Positions 27,760-36,097 of a stretch of 64,000 nt of DNA are shown piece after piece. Where the stretch lies: contig NZ_JBJDLK010000005.1 of NCBI RefSeq assembly GCF_045762675.1, positions 124,001 to 188,000 of the forward strand, read 5' to 3'. How positions within the stretch are numbered: position 1 is the stretch's first letter; each line of letters begins with the position of its first letter. The position numbers and the translations under genes were made by a program. Source of the DNA: Elizabethkingia meningoseptica_A (GTDB taxonomy: Bacteria > Bacteroidota > Bacteroidia > Flavobacteriales > Weeksellaceae). The notes beneath the pieces are model-generated. The model was given only the letters and a program-made list of their open reading frames with translations, was not told the origin of the DNA and did no database searches.

Positions 27760-28232
27760 TATGGTAATTTTTTAAGCTGAGGCTGTGATAAAACTTTAAC
27801 TGTACAATCAATTAACGCAATACCGTTTCTCACCAATTTTAAGTTTTTCTTTGCGATGACCTTTACCTTTGGGTATGTGATCTGGTGACCACTGTCTGTT
27901 TTGAAGCGTAATGCTGTTACAAAACCTAAGTTTTTACCAAATGTAAATGCTGAATCTACTACAGTTCCGGTAGGGAAAAGCTTTTGTAAGGTTGCAGTAT
28001 CGAATTGGAAAGTTGAAAATTTCCCGTTTGTTGCTCCGGGTTCTACCAAAGATTCAATTGGATCATCATCTTGATCGCTGAATTCATCCTGAACGTTTGG
28101 ATCATCATCGACAAACTCAACAGAGTTTCGATAAGTTTTACAAAGTTCTGTAAACTTTGCATCCGCCGGAATAGAGCCGTCAACTTCTACAGGTGCGCTC
28201 TCCAATGCTTTAGTTCCAAATAATGTTGACAT
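27759..28232 (-). CDS. Probable major tail tube protein
   Basis: The 157-residue protein is beta-rich with a phage-tail-tube look: FSTFQFDTATLQKLFPTGTVVDSAFTFG, then strands ending VRNGIALIDCTVKVLSQP. It immediately precedes the chaperone and tape measure genes, the usual place of the major tail protein. The start overlaps no upstream gene; there is a 38-base leader. Family assignment is by order and fold pattern. Confidence 0.6.
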   Translation of the reverse strand: MSTLFGTKALESAPVEVDGSIPADAKFTELCKTYRNSVEFVDDDPNVQDEFSDQDDDPIESLVEPGATNGKFSTFQFDTATLQKLFPTGTVVDSAFTFGKNLGFVTALRFKTDSGHQITYPKVKVIAKKNLKLVRNGIALIDCTVKVLSQPQLKKLP

Positions 28233-28270
28233 TTTAATTTAAGTTTAAATGGTTATTAAATAGTTTTTAA

Positions 28271-28672
28271 TTACTCCTGAGGAGGGTTGCTTCCTTTAGT
28301 CTGTTCAGCTTCCTTTTCGGTTATTGCAGCTTTCAGTTTATCAACTCCAATCATGTGATGTGGGGGCTTACCAAATAATGCTGTATATTTTTCAACTAAA
28401 GCCGGACGTTCTGCATCGTCTTTTTTTGGATCAGCATCCTTTTTTGTTTTTTCACCCTCAGAATCTGGCTCATCGTCAATAAAGCTATCTTCAAAACCTC
28501 TGGTGAATTTTTTCACATCTTTATTTTTCAGATATCTTGCTTGATCCTTTGCTTTCTCTTCGTCTGTGAAACCTTGACCATCAGAGGTAACAAAGATTTC
28601 ATCTAAGTCTTTATGTGCTGCAAAAATTGCAACTGCCGCAGCGGCGAATACGTTTTTAAATGTTTTTGACAT
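28271..28672 (-). CDS. Hypothetical phage structural-region protein
   Basis: This 133-residue protein has a short alanine-rich start (VFAAAAVAIFAAHKDLDEIFVTSDGQGF), an acidic, Lys/Asp-rich middle (about 65-95) and a basic helical end (FGKPPHHMIGVDKLKAAI). I do not recognise a domain. The end resembles a HeH/SAP-like short helix-hairpin segment. It lies between the membrane/lysis genes and the tail tube gene. Confidence 0.6.
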   Translation of the reverse strand: MSKTFKNVFAAAAVAIFAAHKDLDEIFVTSDGQGFTDEEKAKDQARYLKNKDVKKFTRGFEDSFIDDEPDSEGEKTKKDADPKKDDAERPALVEKYTALFGKPPHHMIGVDKLKAAITEKEAEQTKGSNPPQE

Positions 28673-28682
28673 GATATAGTTT

Positions 28683-29387
28683 TTAAAATTCTACTAAGTT
28701 GTAATTGGCACCGATACCGAAGTAAGGCAGTAATTTCATGGTATTACCATCTTTTGCGATACCATACCCGGCATTTAATCCGAATCCGAACCGTTTTTGG
28801 GGCTTTTCCTTGATCCTAAAAGATTTCACACCATTTATTGTTACTCTGGGATCATCGGAATACATATCAATGTAATTATGCTCTGCACCCAGAAACCAGT
28901 TTTTCTTTTTGTACCGGACATCATTCATCATTATATTGTATGACATCTTTACAGAATCTGTGTCCGGATAATAGGCTAAATCAAGATACCTGTCTTTATG
29001 TGTTTTAATGGTTTGCCCTGAGGGGGTTTGTTTGGTTAATAAAGCCAATTGCGCTTCAAGCCGTCCGTTTATTTTAGTGACCTGATCTATTTTATCCAAA
29101 CTAATTTTTAAAGCTTTCTGAATACTATCTGCATAAGTTTTATCTAATGAAGCTATTTTTTCAGATTTAGTATTGTTAATTATTTTTTCATTAAAAACGG
29201 TGTGGGTAACACTGTCACGGGTATATTTTTCAACAACTTTATTGTTGCCTCCCTGAGTTAACAGGGTTGTCATTTCTTTTTCCTTTTCGGCTCGTTTTAA
29301 TTCCTGTTTGATATTTAATCCAATGCTTGCAAGCAACAGAATAACAACAAGAATAAAAGCAAAAATATTGGTTGATTGTGGTTTCAT
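28683..29387 (-). CDS. Membrane-anchored coiled-coil protein, candidate spanin
   Basis: An N-terminal transmembrane helix (about residues 8-26, IFAFILVVILLLASIGLNI) is followed by a coiled coil to about residue 125. The beta-rich end alternates aromatic and small residues (FGFGLNAGYGIAKDG, LLPYFGIGANYNLVEF) and finishes in Phe, like an outer-membrane beta signal. Together with the adjacent M15 endolysin and another one-helix protein this suggests a lysis role spanning both membranes. Similar phage proteins are known as hypotheticals (DUF6808-like). The function is inferred. Confidence 0.55.
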   Translation of the reverse strand: MKPQSTNIFAFILVVILLLASIGLNIKQELKRAEKEKEMTTLLTQGGNNKVVEKYTRDSVTHTVFNEKIINNTKSEKIASLDKTYADSIQKALKISLDKIDQVTKINGRLEAQLALLTKQTPSGQTIKTHKDRYLDLAYYPDTDSVKMSYNIMMNDVRYKKKNWFLGAEHNYIDMYSDDPRVTINGVKSFRIKEKPQKRFGFGLNAGYGIAKDGNTMKLLPYFGIGANYNLVEF

Positions 29388-29707
29388 TGTTGTAATGCTT
29401 TTGTAACTAATGGTTGGGTTAATTCCTTTGTTTTTTTCTCTTTTTCTTCAAATGAATCAGATTTCTTTTTGTAGAAAATCATAGCTTCATAGGTGTCAAT
29501 CCTTTTATTACGCTCTTTTATGATTGTAAAATAAAGACTGTCTGTTTTCTCTGAGCAGTCCTCTGTTTGCTGCTCTTTGCGGTTGTAAAGAACTCCAATG
29601 ACCCCGCCAAATAATAACAGAAGTCCTATAAGTAGTCCGATAACCACCGCCTTAGGGTCTTTTCTGATATCCTCCTGATCGAAAGGCTGCGGTAGTTCTG
29701 GAGACAT
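29384..29707 (-). CDS. Single-helix membrane protein, possible holin or spanin partner
   Basis: I start this gene at 29707 (MSPELPQ), one base after the endolysin stop, rather than at an upstream ATG inside the endolysin gene. The 107-residue protein has one strong transmembrane helix (AVVIGLLIGLLLLFGGVIGVLY) after about 20 polar residues, then a charged coiled-coil tail. It overlaps the next gene by 4 bases (ATGA). The size and layout fit an Rz-like spanin or a single-pass holin. Confidence 0.6.
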   Translation of the reverse strand: MSPELPQPFDQEDIRKDPKAVVIGLLIGLLLLFGGVIGVLYNRKEQQTEDCSEKTDSLYFTIIKERNKRIDTYEAMIFYKKKSDSFEEKEKKTKELTQPLVTKALQQ

Positions 29708-29708
29708 A

Positions 29709-30098
29709 TTATTTTTGTTTTCTATAATCCCAACGGGTTGGTTGCTTTCTAATGTCGTAGTGTACAAAAGTGTCGTACAATCCTAAACCTCCATTGTGCA
29801 TTTTTCCTTGTGAGATTAGTTCTAAAATTGCAGCTCTTACCTGTACCGATGTCATTCCGGGAACTCGAATATCAGAAGCAGATGCTGTAAGATGTTGAGA
29901 TTTGGGCGCACCACCTACACGCTTATTATAAGCAGGACTACGATATCCACTATTTACAGTAATAGGTTTTCCCAGATAATCTCTTAATACTTGCAAATTT
30001 TCAGCTACCTTTTTTACGTTAGGTATATAAGCTTCCGGCACTTGATTTCCATCATGGCAGGCAAACTCTTCGGATTTAAAATTATTTGTAAGTTTCAT
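29709..30098 (-). CDS. Peptidase M15 family endolysin
   Basis: The 129-residue protein is a compact M15A peptidase with the zinc ligands in place: His69 and Asp76 in SQHLTASASDI, and His113 in FVHYDIR. SGYRSPAYNKRVGG is the usual preceding motif. Such enzymes cut peptide cross-links in peptidoglycan (D-Ala or L-Ala-D-Glu bonds) and serve phages as endolysins. The gene starts a three-gene block with two membrane proteins, so this is the likely lysis cassette. It lies between capsid and tail genes. Confidence 0.88.
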   Translation of the reverse strand: MKLTNNFKSEEFACHDGNQVPEAYIPNVKKVAENLQVLRDYLGKPITVNSGYRSPAYNKRVGGAPKSQHLTASASDIRVPGMTSVQVRAAILELISQGKMHNGGLGLYDTFVHYDIRKQPTRWDYRKQK

Positions 30099-30123
30099 GG
30101 TTTGTTTTAGTTTTTAATAAACA

Positions 30124-30147
30124 CCCGGAAGCTTTGACCCTTCCGGG
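30124..30147 (-). terminator. Hairpin after the capsid gene
   Basis: CCCGGAAG (30124-30131) pairs with CTTCCGGG (30140-30147) around an 8-base loop. It lies between the capsid stop and the endolysin start on the minus strand and is followed by T-rich sequence. It may partially terminate transcription so that capsid is made in excess over the lysis and tail genes. Confidence 0.55.
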
Positions 30148-30175
30148 AGTTGGGTATAATAGATATGAAAAAGAG

Positions 30176-31120
30176 TTATGCAGATGCAGCTTGTTTTAAG
30201 ACTACAAGACCTTCAAAGTTTTTGCGTCTTGCACGTCCTCCAACTCTTACAAGGAATGAATAAACATCACCATACATAGTTGGTGAACCGATATCCTCAA
30301 ATGCTTTGGTTTGACCAATAGCTTTTTCAAGCATATTTTTATTCCATGCAAAGATTCCCTCGCAATCTGTAGGAGCCACAACGGAACCGTAAGCTTTAAA
30401 TGATTTATCCTCAGCGAGATTATAAACACTTGATCTTACGAAAATGTTAAAGCCTTGGCACTTATACATAATTCCTGAACGTCTTTCTGCTTCAGTAACG
30501 GCAGCCATATAAGTTGCTGTAATTGCAGATTCAGCAGGAAACATTTGTGTCGCAGCATCAGGAGTAAGAAGAACATTCATCATTCCTTCATTCCAAGCTT
30601 TTTGCTTGATAAGGAAGTTTCTAAGTTTCTGAAGGTCTCCTATTGCATAAGCTTTTCTTTTTCCTGTAGACCCTGCTAATCCTGAATCAACAGGTGCTCC
30701 GGCAGTTTCCAGAATACTGGCAGTTGGTAGTGTTGCGTTATCACCAGTCGGTGATACAATAAAGTTTGTTAACATACCTTCGGCAACTTCTTCAGATAAG
30801 TTTTGTACATCCTGATCTAATACACTTCTACGCTTATCATAGGATAATTCCACTGTTTCAGCATTTGGTATGTATACAGGATCAGTTGTATACTCATCAA
30901 TTAAATAAAGAACTTGTCCGTCCGTCCTTCTTTTAGGAGTGGCAGGAACCTGAGTTCTATTTTTTACTACAGCTGAAGGATCACCAGCTTGTGGAAGGTG
31001 AACAATTGTTCCGTTGATAATATTATCAGAAGAAACATCTGCTACCTGTGTTAGAAAGCTGTTATCTTGCGTTAGTTTTTCTTGGATTGTATCATCCCAA
31101 ACTTCGATTTCTAATGGCAT
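30176..31120 (-). CDS. Major capsid protein
   Basis: The 314-residue protein follows the protease/scaffold gene, as in HK97-fold head operons. It has the general look of a coat protein: an N-terminal arm, a long E-loop region (VPATPKRRTDGQVLYLIDEYTTDPVYIPNAE), a P-domain spine helix (AYAIGDLQKLRNFLIKQKAW) and a C-terminal beta part ending in VGGRARRKNFEGLVVLKQ. I infer coat function from context and this pattern. Confidence 0.82.
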   Translation of the reverse strand: MPLEIEVWDDTIQEKLTQDNSFLTQVADVSSDNIINGTIVHLPQAGDPSAVVKNRTQVPATPKRRTDGQVLYLIDEYTTDPVYIPNAETVELSYDKRRSVLDQDVQNLSEEVAEGMLTNFIVSPTGDNATLPTASILETAGAPVDSGLAGSTGKRKAYAIGDLQKLRNFLIKQKAWNEGMMNVLLTPDAATQMFPAESAITATYMAAVTEAERRSGIMYKCQGFNIFVRSSVYNLAEDKSFKAYGSVVAPTDCEGIFAWNKNMLEKAIGQTKAFEDIGSPTMYGDVYSFLVRVGGRARRKNFEGLVVLKQAASA

Positions 31121-31151
31121 TGTTATGAGTTTTTATGGTTATTAATTTTTG

Positions 31152-32117
31152 TTAGTTTTTTGGCTTTCTACCGTACTTTTCTTCAAATCTCTGCTCGTAG
31201 TACTCAGGATGATTTGCTTTCAATGTTGTAAGGTGATTTCCTTTATCAAGCTGTTCCCAGCTTAATTTTTCGTACTTCTCTGTCGTAGATTTTCCATCGG
31301 TGCTTTCGATAGCTTCTTTTACAGTACCTCTCTTTGGTAGGGTATTTAGTAAGTCTATGCGTTTTTCCAGTGGCAATTCTTCAATAGTAGGAACAGCAGC
31401 AGCATCGATTCTACCGTCTTTTAATGCCGCCGTTTTTAAACCTTCATAATCAGCCTGAAGCTTGGCATTCTGTTTTGCTTCCAGTGCATCATATTTTGTT
31501 TTTAACTCTGTAAACTGAGTTTTTGACGCTGTTAATTGTGATTCTGTCGCTTTAATAGCGGTTAGGATTGCTTCCTCCGTTGATCCTTCAGGGAGTTGCA
31601 AATGCGCAAGTAAGATTTTCATTGTTTTATTGTTTTCAAATGGATTAACGGTTTGTAATGAAAGGCAAAGGGATTTAATATCAGCCTCAGAAAGCCTTTC
31701 TTCGTTCATGTTAAATAATGCGATTGCATTACCGTTGGATGGTACTGCTACAATTGAGACTTCAAACAGTACACACTTTTTAAGAATAAGCTTTCCGCCT
31801 TCATTAACCAGATCAGCAGGATCGAACATAATTCCAAGTGAACAACCTTTAAGAGTTCCTGATAATACTTTTCTGACAACTTCTTCACCTGCCGGGTCTT
31901 TTGTATCAAATGCAGGACGCATTAAAAGTTTGCCGTCCTTAACTTCGATATCGATCCATTTACCCAATACATCCTTTGTATCATTAGAATGATTATTGAG
32001 ACAAACCGGATTTGTATCGAATCGGCTTTTTAAATCGATTCCTGCGGTATCAACATAGAATCCGTACGAGTTGCGGACTTGTTGATCGTTGGTTATAAAT
32101 AGCGGAGCTTTATTCAT
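31152..32117 (-). CDS. Prohead protease with C-terminal scaffold part
   Basis: I start at 32117 (MNKAPLF). Residues about 1-140 form an HK97-type prohead serine protease: His43 (CLNNHSND) and Ser93 (LKGCSLGI) are the likely catalytic pair, followed by EVSIVAVPSNGNA. The C-terminal half (about 170-320) is a coiled coil and then DGRIDAAAVPTIEELPLEKRIDLLNTLP, resembling the scaffold end of the Mu I protein. The gene is the first of the leftward late operon. The maturation protease would cut scaffold and itself during head assembly. Confidence 0.85.
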   Translation of the reverse strand: MNKAPLFITNDQQVRNSYGFYVDTAGIDLKSRFDTNPVCLNNHSNDTKDVLGKWIDIEVKDGKLLMRPAFDTKDPAGEEVVRKVLSGTLKGCSLGIMFDPADLVNEGGKLILKKCVLFEVSIVAVPSNGNAIALFNMNEERLSEADIKSLCLSLQTVNPFENNKTMKILLAHLQLPEGSTEEAILTAIKATESQLTASKTQFTELKTKYDALEAKQNAKLQADYEGLKTAALKDGRIDAAAVPTIEELPLEKRIDLLNTLPKRGTVKEAIESTDGKSTTEKYEKLSWEQLDKGNHLTTLKANHPEYYEQRFEEKYGRKPKN

Positions 32118-32190
32118 GGTTATTAGCTTTTTTATTTGCTTTTGTTGATGCAAATTTTGCCTGAAAAATCACCGATAAAAAGCTGGCTCC

Positions 32191-32242
32191 GTATGATACC
32201 CCAATATCTCGGGTATCATACCCCCGATTTAAGGGTATGATA
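32191..32242. promoter_or_regulatory. Palindromic control region between divergent late operons
   Basis: GTATGATACCC (32191-32201) is followed after 9 bases by its exact inverse GGGTATCATAC (32211-32221). A third, near-identical half GGGTATGATA lies at 32233-32242, 22 bases from the second. A smaller inverted CCCTT/AAGGG pair lies at 32262-32276. The block sits in the 187-base gap between the leftward head/tail operon and the rightward packaging operon. It is the obvious binding site for a late-gene activator or repressor. Confidence 0.55.
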
Positions 32243-32304
32243 GATCGTCAGCTTCTCTAAGCCCTTCTATAAAGGGAACTTTGCTACAACTAATAACCAA
32301 AACA

Positions 32305-32772
32305 ATGGCAAAGAAAGGACGATTAAGCAAAGATGAACTGCTTGAAAAGCAGGAACTGGCAAAGCTGATTTACCTTACTGAAGACATTACCCAGAAAGAA
32401 CTTTCCGAAAGAACCGGAGTAACCGAAAAAACGATATCCAAATGGATTGAAGAGGAAGGCTGGGCAAAACTTAAAAGAAACATTCCATTAACCCGGGATG
32501 AACTTTTGTCTTCATGGTATGATGAATTAGCCGAACTAAAGGAATTTATTAAGAAAAAACCCGTAGGACAACGTTTCGCAGACTTTAAAGAGGCTCAATT
32601 GAGAAGGTCTTTATTAAAAGATATTGCGGTACTGGAACAGGATTCAGGAATTCACGGCACCGTTGACGTAATGACAGCTTTTTGCCAGTTTTTACGTAGA
32701 AGTAATTTGCAAAATGCAAAGGAAATTTCGCATCTGGCAGATGCTTTTATTAAATACAAAATCCGGGGGTAA
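32305..32772 (+). CDS. Terminase small subunit-like DNA-binding protein
   Basis: I start at the ATG at 32305 (MAKKGRLSKDE). A helix-turn-helix of the terminase small subunit type is visible at about residues 27-47 (TQKELSERTGVTEKTISKWIEEEGW), followed by a helical oligomerisation region. The stop overlaps the start of the large subunit gene by one base (TAATG). It should recognise phage DNA for packaging. Confidence 0.75.
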   Translation: MAKKGRLSKDELLEKQELAKLIYLTEDITQKELSERTGVTEKTISKWIEEEGWAKLKRNIPLTRDELLSSWYDELAELKEFIKKKPVGQRFADFKEAQLRRSLLKDIAVLEQDSGIHGTVDVMTAFCQFLRRSNLQNAKEISHLADAFIKYKIRG

Positions 32773-34289
32773 TGGTCATTAAAAAGAAACTTATTACTAC
32801 CCGTGAAGAAAGGGAGGCTTTAAGCTTTTGGGATGAGTACTATAAATCACTTCAAAATACTGAAGTTGTAGATACTACAGAAACTCCGGAAGAAAAGGTG
32901 GATCGTATCAAAAAATTAGAAGCTGATCCTGAAAAATGGTTCAAGTACTATTTTGAAAAATATTGTACTGCTGAACCTATGCCTTTTCATAAGCGATCTA
33001 CTCGCAGGGTATTAGAAAATTCAGAATGGTATGAGGTTCGACCATGGTCTCGGGAGCTTTCAAAATCCGGGCGTACTATGATGGAACTATTGTTCCTACA
33101 CTGTACAGGCAAAAAGAAATTTACATTAATGATTTCTGCCAATAAGGATGCAGCCGTACGACTTCTAAAACCTTATAAACTGGCATTTGAGAAAAACCCA
33201 CGTTTAAGAAACGATTATGGGGATCAGGTCAATTATGGTAACTGGGCAGAAGACGAATTTGTAACCCGTTCAGGATCGATGTTTATTGCTGTAGGTGCCG
33301 GACAGGCTCCCAGAGGTGCAAGAAATGAAGAATTCCGTCCCGATAGTGTTGTAATGGATGACTTCGATACAGATGAGGATTGCAGAAACCCTGATATCAT
33401 AGATAAGAAATGGGAATGGTTCGAACAGGCAGTATATGGTACACGTTCAATTTCCAATCCTTTGCTTGTCATATTCAATGGAAATATCATTGCAGATTAT
33501 TGTTGCATTAAAAAGGCGATGGAAATTGCCGATTTCTACGAGATTATAAACATCCGTGATAAAAACGGAAAATCTACATGGCCAACAAAGAACACTGAAG
33601 CAATGATTGACAGGGTACTGTCTAAAATTTCAGCAGCATCTGCACAAAAAGAATACTTCAACAATCCTATTGTTCTGGGTAAGGTATTCAAAAAGTTGCA
33701 CTACGGGAAAGTACAGCCATTGCACAAGTATAAGTATTTGGTAGCCTATACCGACCCTTCCTACAAGAAAAATGGAGACTACAAAGCAACCTTTATTATC
33801 GGAAAATATAAAGATGAATATCATGTGCTTTGGGTCAGATGCCAGCAAACATCAGTATCCAATATGATTGAATGGCAGTTTGAAGCTTTAAAGTTCGTGA
33901 ATGATAAAAGCGCATTATTCCTATACATAGAATACCCATGGATTGATGACACTTTAAAAAGGGAGATTAAGAAAGCCAATAAACGCCACAATCGTGTACT
34001 AAATCTAAAAGCAGACGAAAGATCAAAGCCTGATAAATTCTACCGTATAGAATCGAATCTGGAACCTTTAAACAGTAGTGTGAAGCTGATTTTCGCAGAT
34101 TATCTGGAAGGTACACCAGATATGAAAACTGTTGAATTCCAATTTCTGGCACTATCACCTAAAAGCCGTGCAAATGATGATGCACCAGACGCTTGTGAGG
34201 GCGGTGTATGGATCATCAATCATAAAAACCTTATACAAACAGCCCCGCCTTCACATTACAGACCCCCAATAAATAAAAAACGATACTAA
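32772..34289 (+). CDS. Terminase large subunit (Mu gp28-like)
   Basis: The 505-residue protein has a degenerate Walker A region (RELSKSGRTMM, about 94-104) and Walker B with catalytic acid (SVVMDDFDTDED, about 192-203). The C-terminal RNase H-like nuclease is marked by YTDPSYKKNGDYKA near 332 and DDAPDACEGGVW near 475. This is the standard order of ATPase then nuclease in TerL. In Mu-like phages the enzyme packages DNA headful-wise together with flanking host sequence. Confidence 0.87.
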   Translation: MVIKKKLITTREEREALSFWDEYYKSLQNTEVVDTTETPEEKVDRIKKLEADPEKWFKYYFEKYCTAEPMPFHKRSTRRVLENSEWYEVRPWSRELSKSGRTMMELLFLHCTGKKKFTLMISANKDAAVRLLKPYKLAFEKNPRLRNDYGDQVNYGNWAEDEFVTRSGSMFIAVGAGQAPRGARNEEFRPDSVVMDDFDTDEDCRNPDIIDKKWEWFEQAVYGTRSISNPLLVIFNGNIIADYCCIKKAMEIADFYEIINIRDKNGKSTWPTKNTEAMIDRVLSKISAASAQKEYFNNPIVLGKVFKKLHYGKVQPLHKYKYLVAYTDPSYKKNGDYKATFIIGKYKDEYHVLWVRCQQTSVSNMIEWQFEALKFVNDKSALFLYIEYPWIDDTLKREIKKANKRHNRVLNLKADERSKPDKFYRIESNLEPLNSSVKLIFADYLEGTPDMKTVEFQFLALSPKSRANDDAPDACEGGVWIINHKNLIQTAPPSHYRPPINKKRY

Positions 34290-34290
34290 A

Positions 34291-34701
34291 ATGAACCAGT
34301 TTATAACACCGGATGAACTCCGGACACACGCGTACGATGAAGAAATAAAAGCCATTATCCGGGAAGATGAAACTATTGCACTTGCCAGTATTGATATGGC
34401 GATAGAGCTTGCAGAAAGCAAGCTAATGAAAGACTATGATACTGCTGAAATTTTTGCCAAAAGAGGTGATGACCGAAGCACTTTACTGGTTAAAATCATT
34501 AAAGACATTGCAATATGGGAACTAATAGGCTTAGCAAACCCGAGTATTGATTATGATGATAAGAAATTGCGGTATGAGGATGCCAAAGGATGGCTAACGG
34601 CTGTTTACAAAGGAATGCCTACCAGCTTACCCCGGAAGGAAACCAAAGAAGCTTCCTCATTTAAATATACTTCTAACCCAAAACGTGAAAATTACTACTA
34701 A
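34291..34701 (+). CDS. DUF1320-like (Mu gp36) head-tail connector protein
   Basis: The 136-residue protein begins with FITPDELRTHAYDEEIKAI. A repeated helical region ASIDMAIELAESKLMKDYD follows, and the C-terminal YEDAKGWLTAVYKGMPTSLP is typical of DUF1320/Mu gp36 proteins. These are thought to form a ring at the portal side of the head. It lies between terminase and portal genes with 1-2-base spacings. Confidence 0.7.
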   Translation: MNQFITPDELRTHAYDEEIKAIIREDETIALASIDMAIELAESKLMKDYDTAEIFAKRGDDRSTLLVKIIKDIAIWELIGLANPSIDYDDKKLRYEDAKGWLTAVYKGMPTSLPRKETKEASSFKYTSNPKRENYY

Positions 34702-34703
34702 TC

Positions 34704-35984
34704 ATGGAAGAAACAAAAATCGGCTTTGAAACATTAGCAGCTAAAGCCAAAGACAGTAATGCCGGAAAGAATATAAAAATCAGTCAGGTTCTTGTCGTGC
34801 AACCTCCAAAACGGGATTCAACAGATGTGGTAAAATGGCGAAGTGCAATAAAATCGGCAGATAAAGGAAAACGAAGCCCGTTAACATTACTCATTAATGA
34901 TTTATTGCTCGATCCGGTTATGGCTGATGCACTAGACCGTAGAATTAGAAAAATAACAAACCATGATATTGTTTTTCTGAGTGATGGTGATGAGATAGAT
35001 GAAATGTTCGACTTAATAGACAGTTTGAAATTTGAAGAACTATTGCAGGAATTGATTTTATCCAAAGCTTATGGGAAATCTGTTGTAGAACTTGCTTTCA
35101 ATCCTGCTTTTGATATCTATTCGGTACCCAGACAAAATTTAGATACCAAAAGAAAAGTAATATTAAAGGACGTTTCCCAAGATGATGGTATTTCTTATGA
35201 AAACGATGATTTTATTTTAAACATCGGAAAGGATGATGATTTAGGTTTTTTAACCAGAGTTGCACCGTATGTTATATTCAAAAGAAATGGGGGTGCTGAT
35301 TATGCACAATTCTGTGAGCTGTTTGGCATTCCAATTCTTGCAGGGCTTTATGATCCGGAGGATGAAAACGCCCGCACAGAAATGGAGGATTCAATGACAA
35401 AACGAGGTGCAGGAGGTTCCATTGTTATGAGTAAAAATAGCGATATCAAACCTATAAGCAGCGGAGAAGGAAAATCCGCAGTACATGATACTTTTCTTTC
35501 TTGGCTTGATGAACAAATATTGATTGGTATTATCGGGCAGACAATGACCACAAAAAATGGTTCCAGTCTATCACAATCACAGGTACATCAGAAAACCGAA
35601 GAAGAGATTGCAGAAAGTGACCGCCGTTTTGTACAGCGATATTTGAATACTTATTTTGTGCCAATACTTGAAAAAAGAGGCTATCCGGTAAAAGCAGGTT
35701 TTTTCAAATTCTTGGATAAAGACGATACACCGCTAAAAGACAAACTAGATATCGCTTTGAAGGTAGATGAAAAAACCGCAGAAGGTGTTGACGATGAATA
35801 CTTCTATACCACATTCGGTCTACCAAAAGGCAATAAAACCAATACAAAAGAATCGAATCCAAGTAAGGAAGAAGTACCTACGGATGAAGCTCCAAAGGGT
35901 GAAAAGAAGCCTAAAAAAGTTGATGCCAAAGGCTTATCCCTATATGACAAGGTATTAAATTTTTTCGGGGACGCTCCTCGGTAG
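34704..35984 (+). CDS. Portal protein (DUF935, Mu gp29 family)
   Basis: The 426-residue protein matches DUF935 portals: LLLDPVMADALDRRI at the N-terminal third, an ELAFNPAF region, then YAQFCELFGIPILAGLYD, the loop GGSIVMSKNSDIK, and GQTMTTKNGSSLSQSQVHQKTEEEI, the most typical block. The C-terminus ends LSLYDKVLNFFGDAPR. The last eight codons contain a -1 frameshift signal (AAATTTT at 35957-35963 and a downstream stem-loop) leading into the MuF frame. Part of the product may therefore be a portal-MuF fusion of about 856 residues. Confidence 0.87.
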   Translation: MEETKIGFETLAAKAKDSNAGKNIKISQVLVVQPPKRDSTDVVKWRSAIKSADKGKRSPLTLLINDLLLDPVMADALDRRIRKITNHDIVFLSDGDEIDEMFDLIDSLKFEELLQELILSKAYGKSVVELAFNPAFDIYSVPRQNLDTKRKVILKDVSQDDGISYENDDFILNIGKDDDLGFLTRVAPYVIFKRNGGADYAQFCELFGIPILAGLYDPEDENARTEMEDSMTKRGAGGSIVMSKNSDIKPISSGEGKSAVHDTFLSWLDEQILIGIIGQTMTTKNGSSLSQSQVHQKTEEEIAESDRRFVQRYLNTYFVPILEKRGYPVKAGFFKFLDKDDTPLKDKLDIALKVDEKTAEGVDDEYFYTTFGLPKGNKTNTKESNPSKEEVPTDEAPKGEKKPKKVDAKGLSLYDKVLNFFGDAPR

Positions 35985-36005
35985 ATTACTATCTATACGA
36001 GGAGC
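35957..36005 (+). promoter_or_regulatory. Candidate -1 programmed frameshift signal, portal to MuF
   Basis: The slippery heptamer A AAT TTT (35957-35963) is in the correct phase of the portal frame (codons 419-420). After a 9-base spacer a stem GCTCCTCG (35973-35980) pairs perfectly with CGAGGAGC (35998-36005). A further inner stem TAGAT/ATCTA (35982-35986, 35991-35995) closes a TACT loop. The portal stop TAG lies inside the stem. Downstream, the -1 frame is open into MuF. Confidence 0.65.
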
Positions 36006-36097
36006 TGGACTGGCAGCGTCTTGAAAATGAGTACAAGCATATTTGTAGCCATGGACACCAGCTTTCACATAAACTACAGCCAGATTGGGCGGATATA

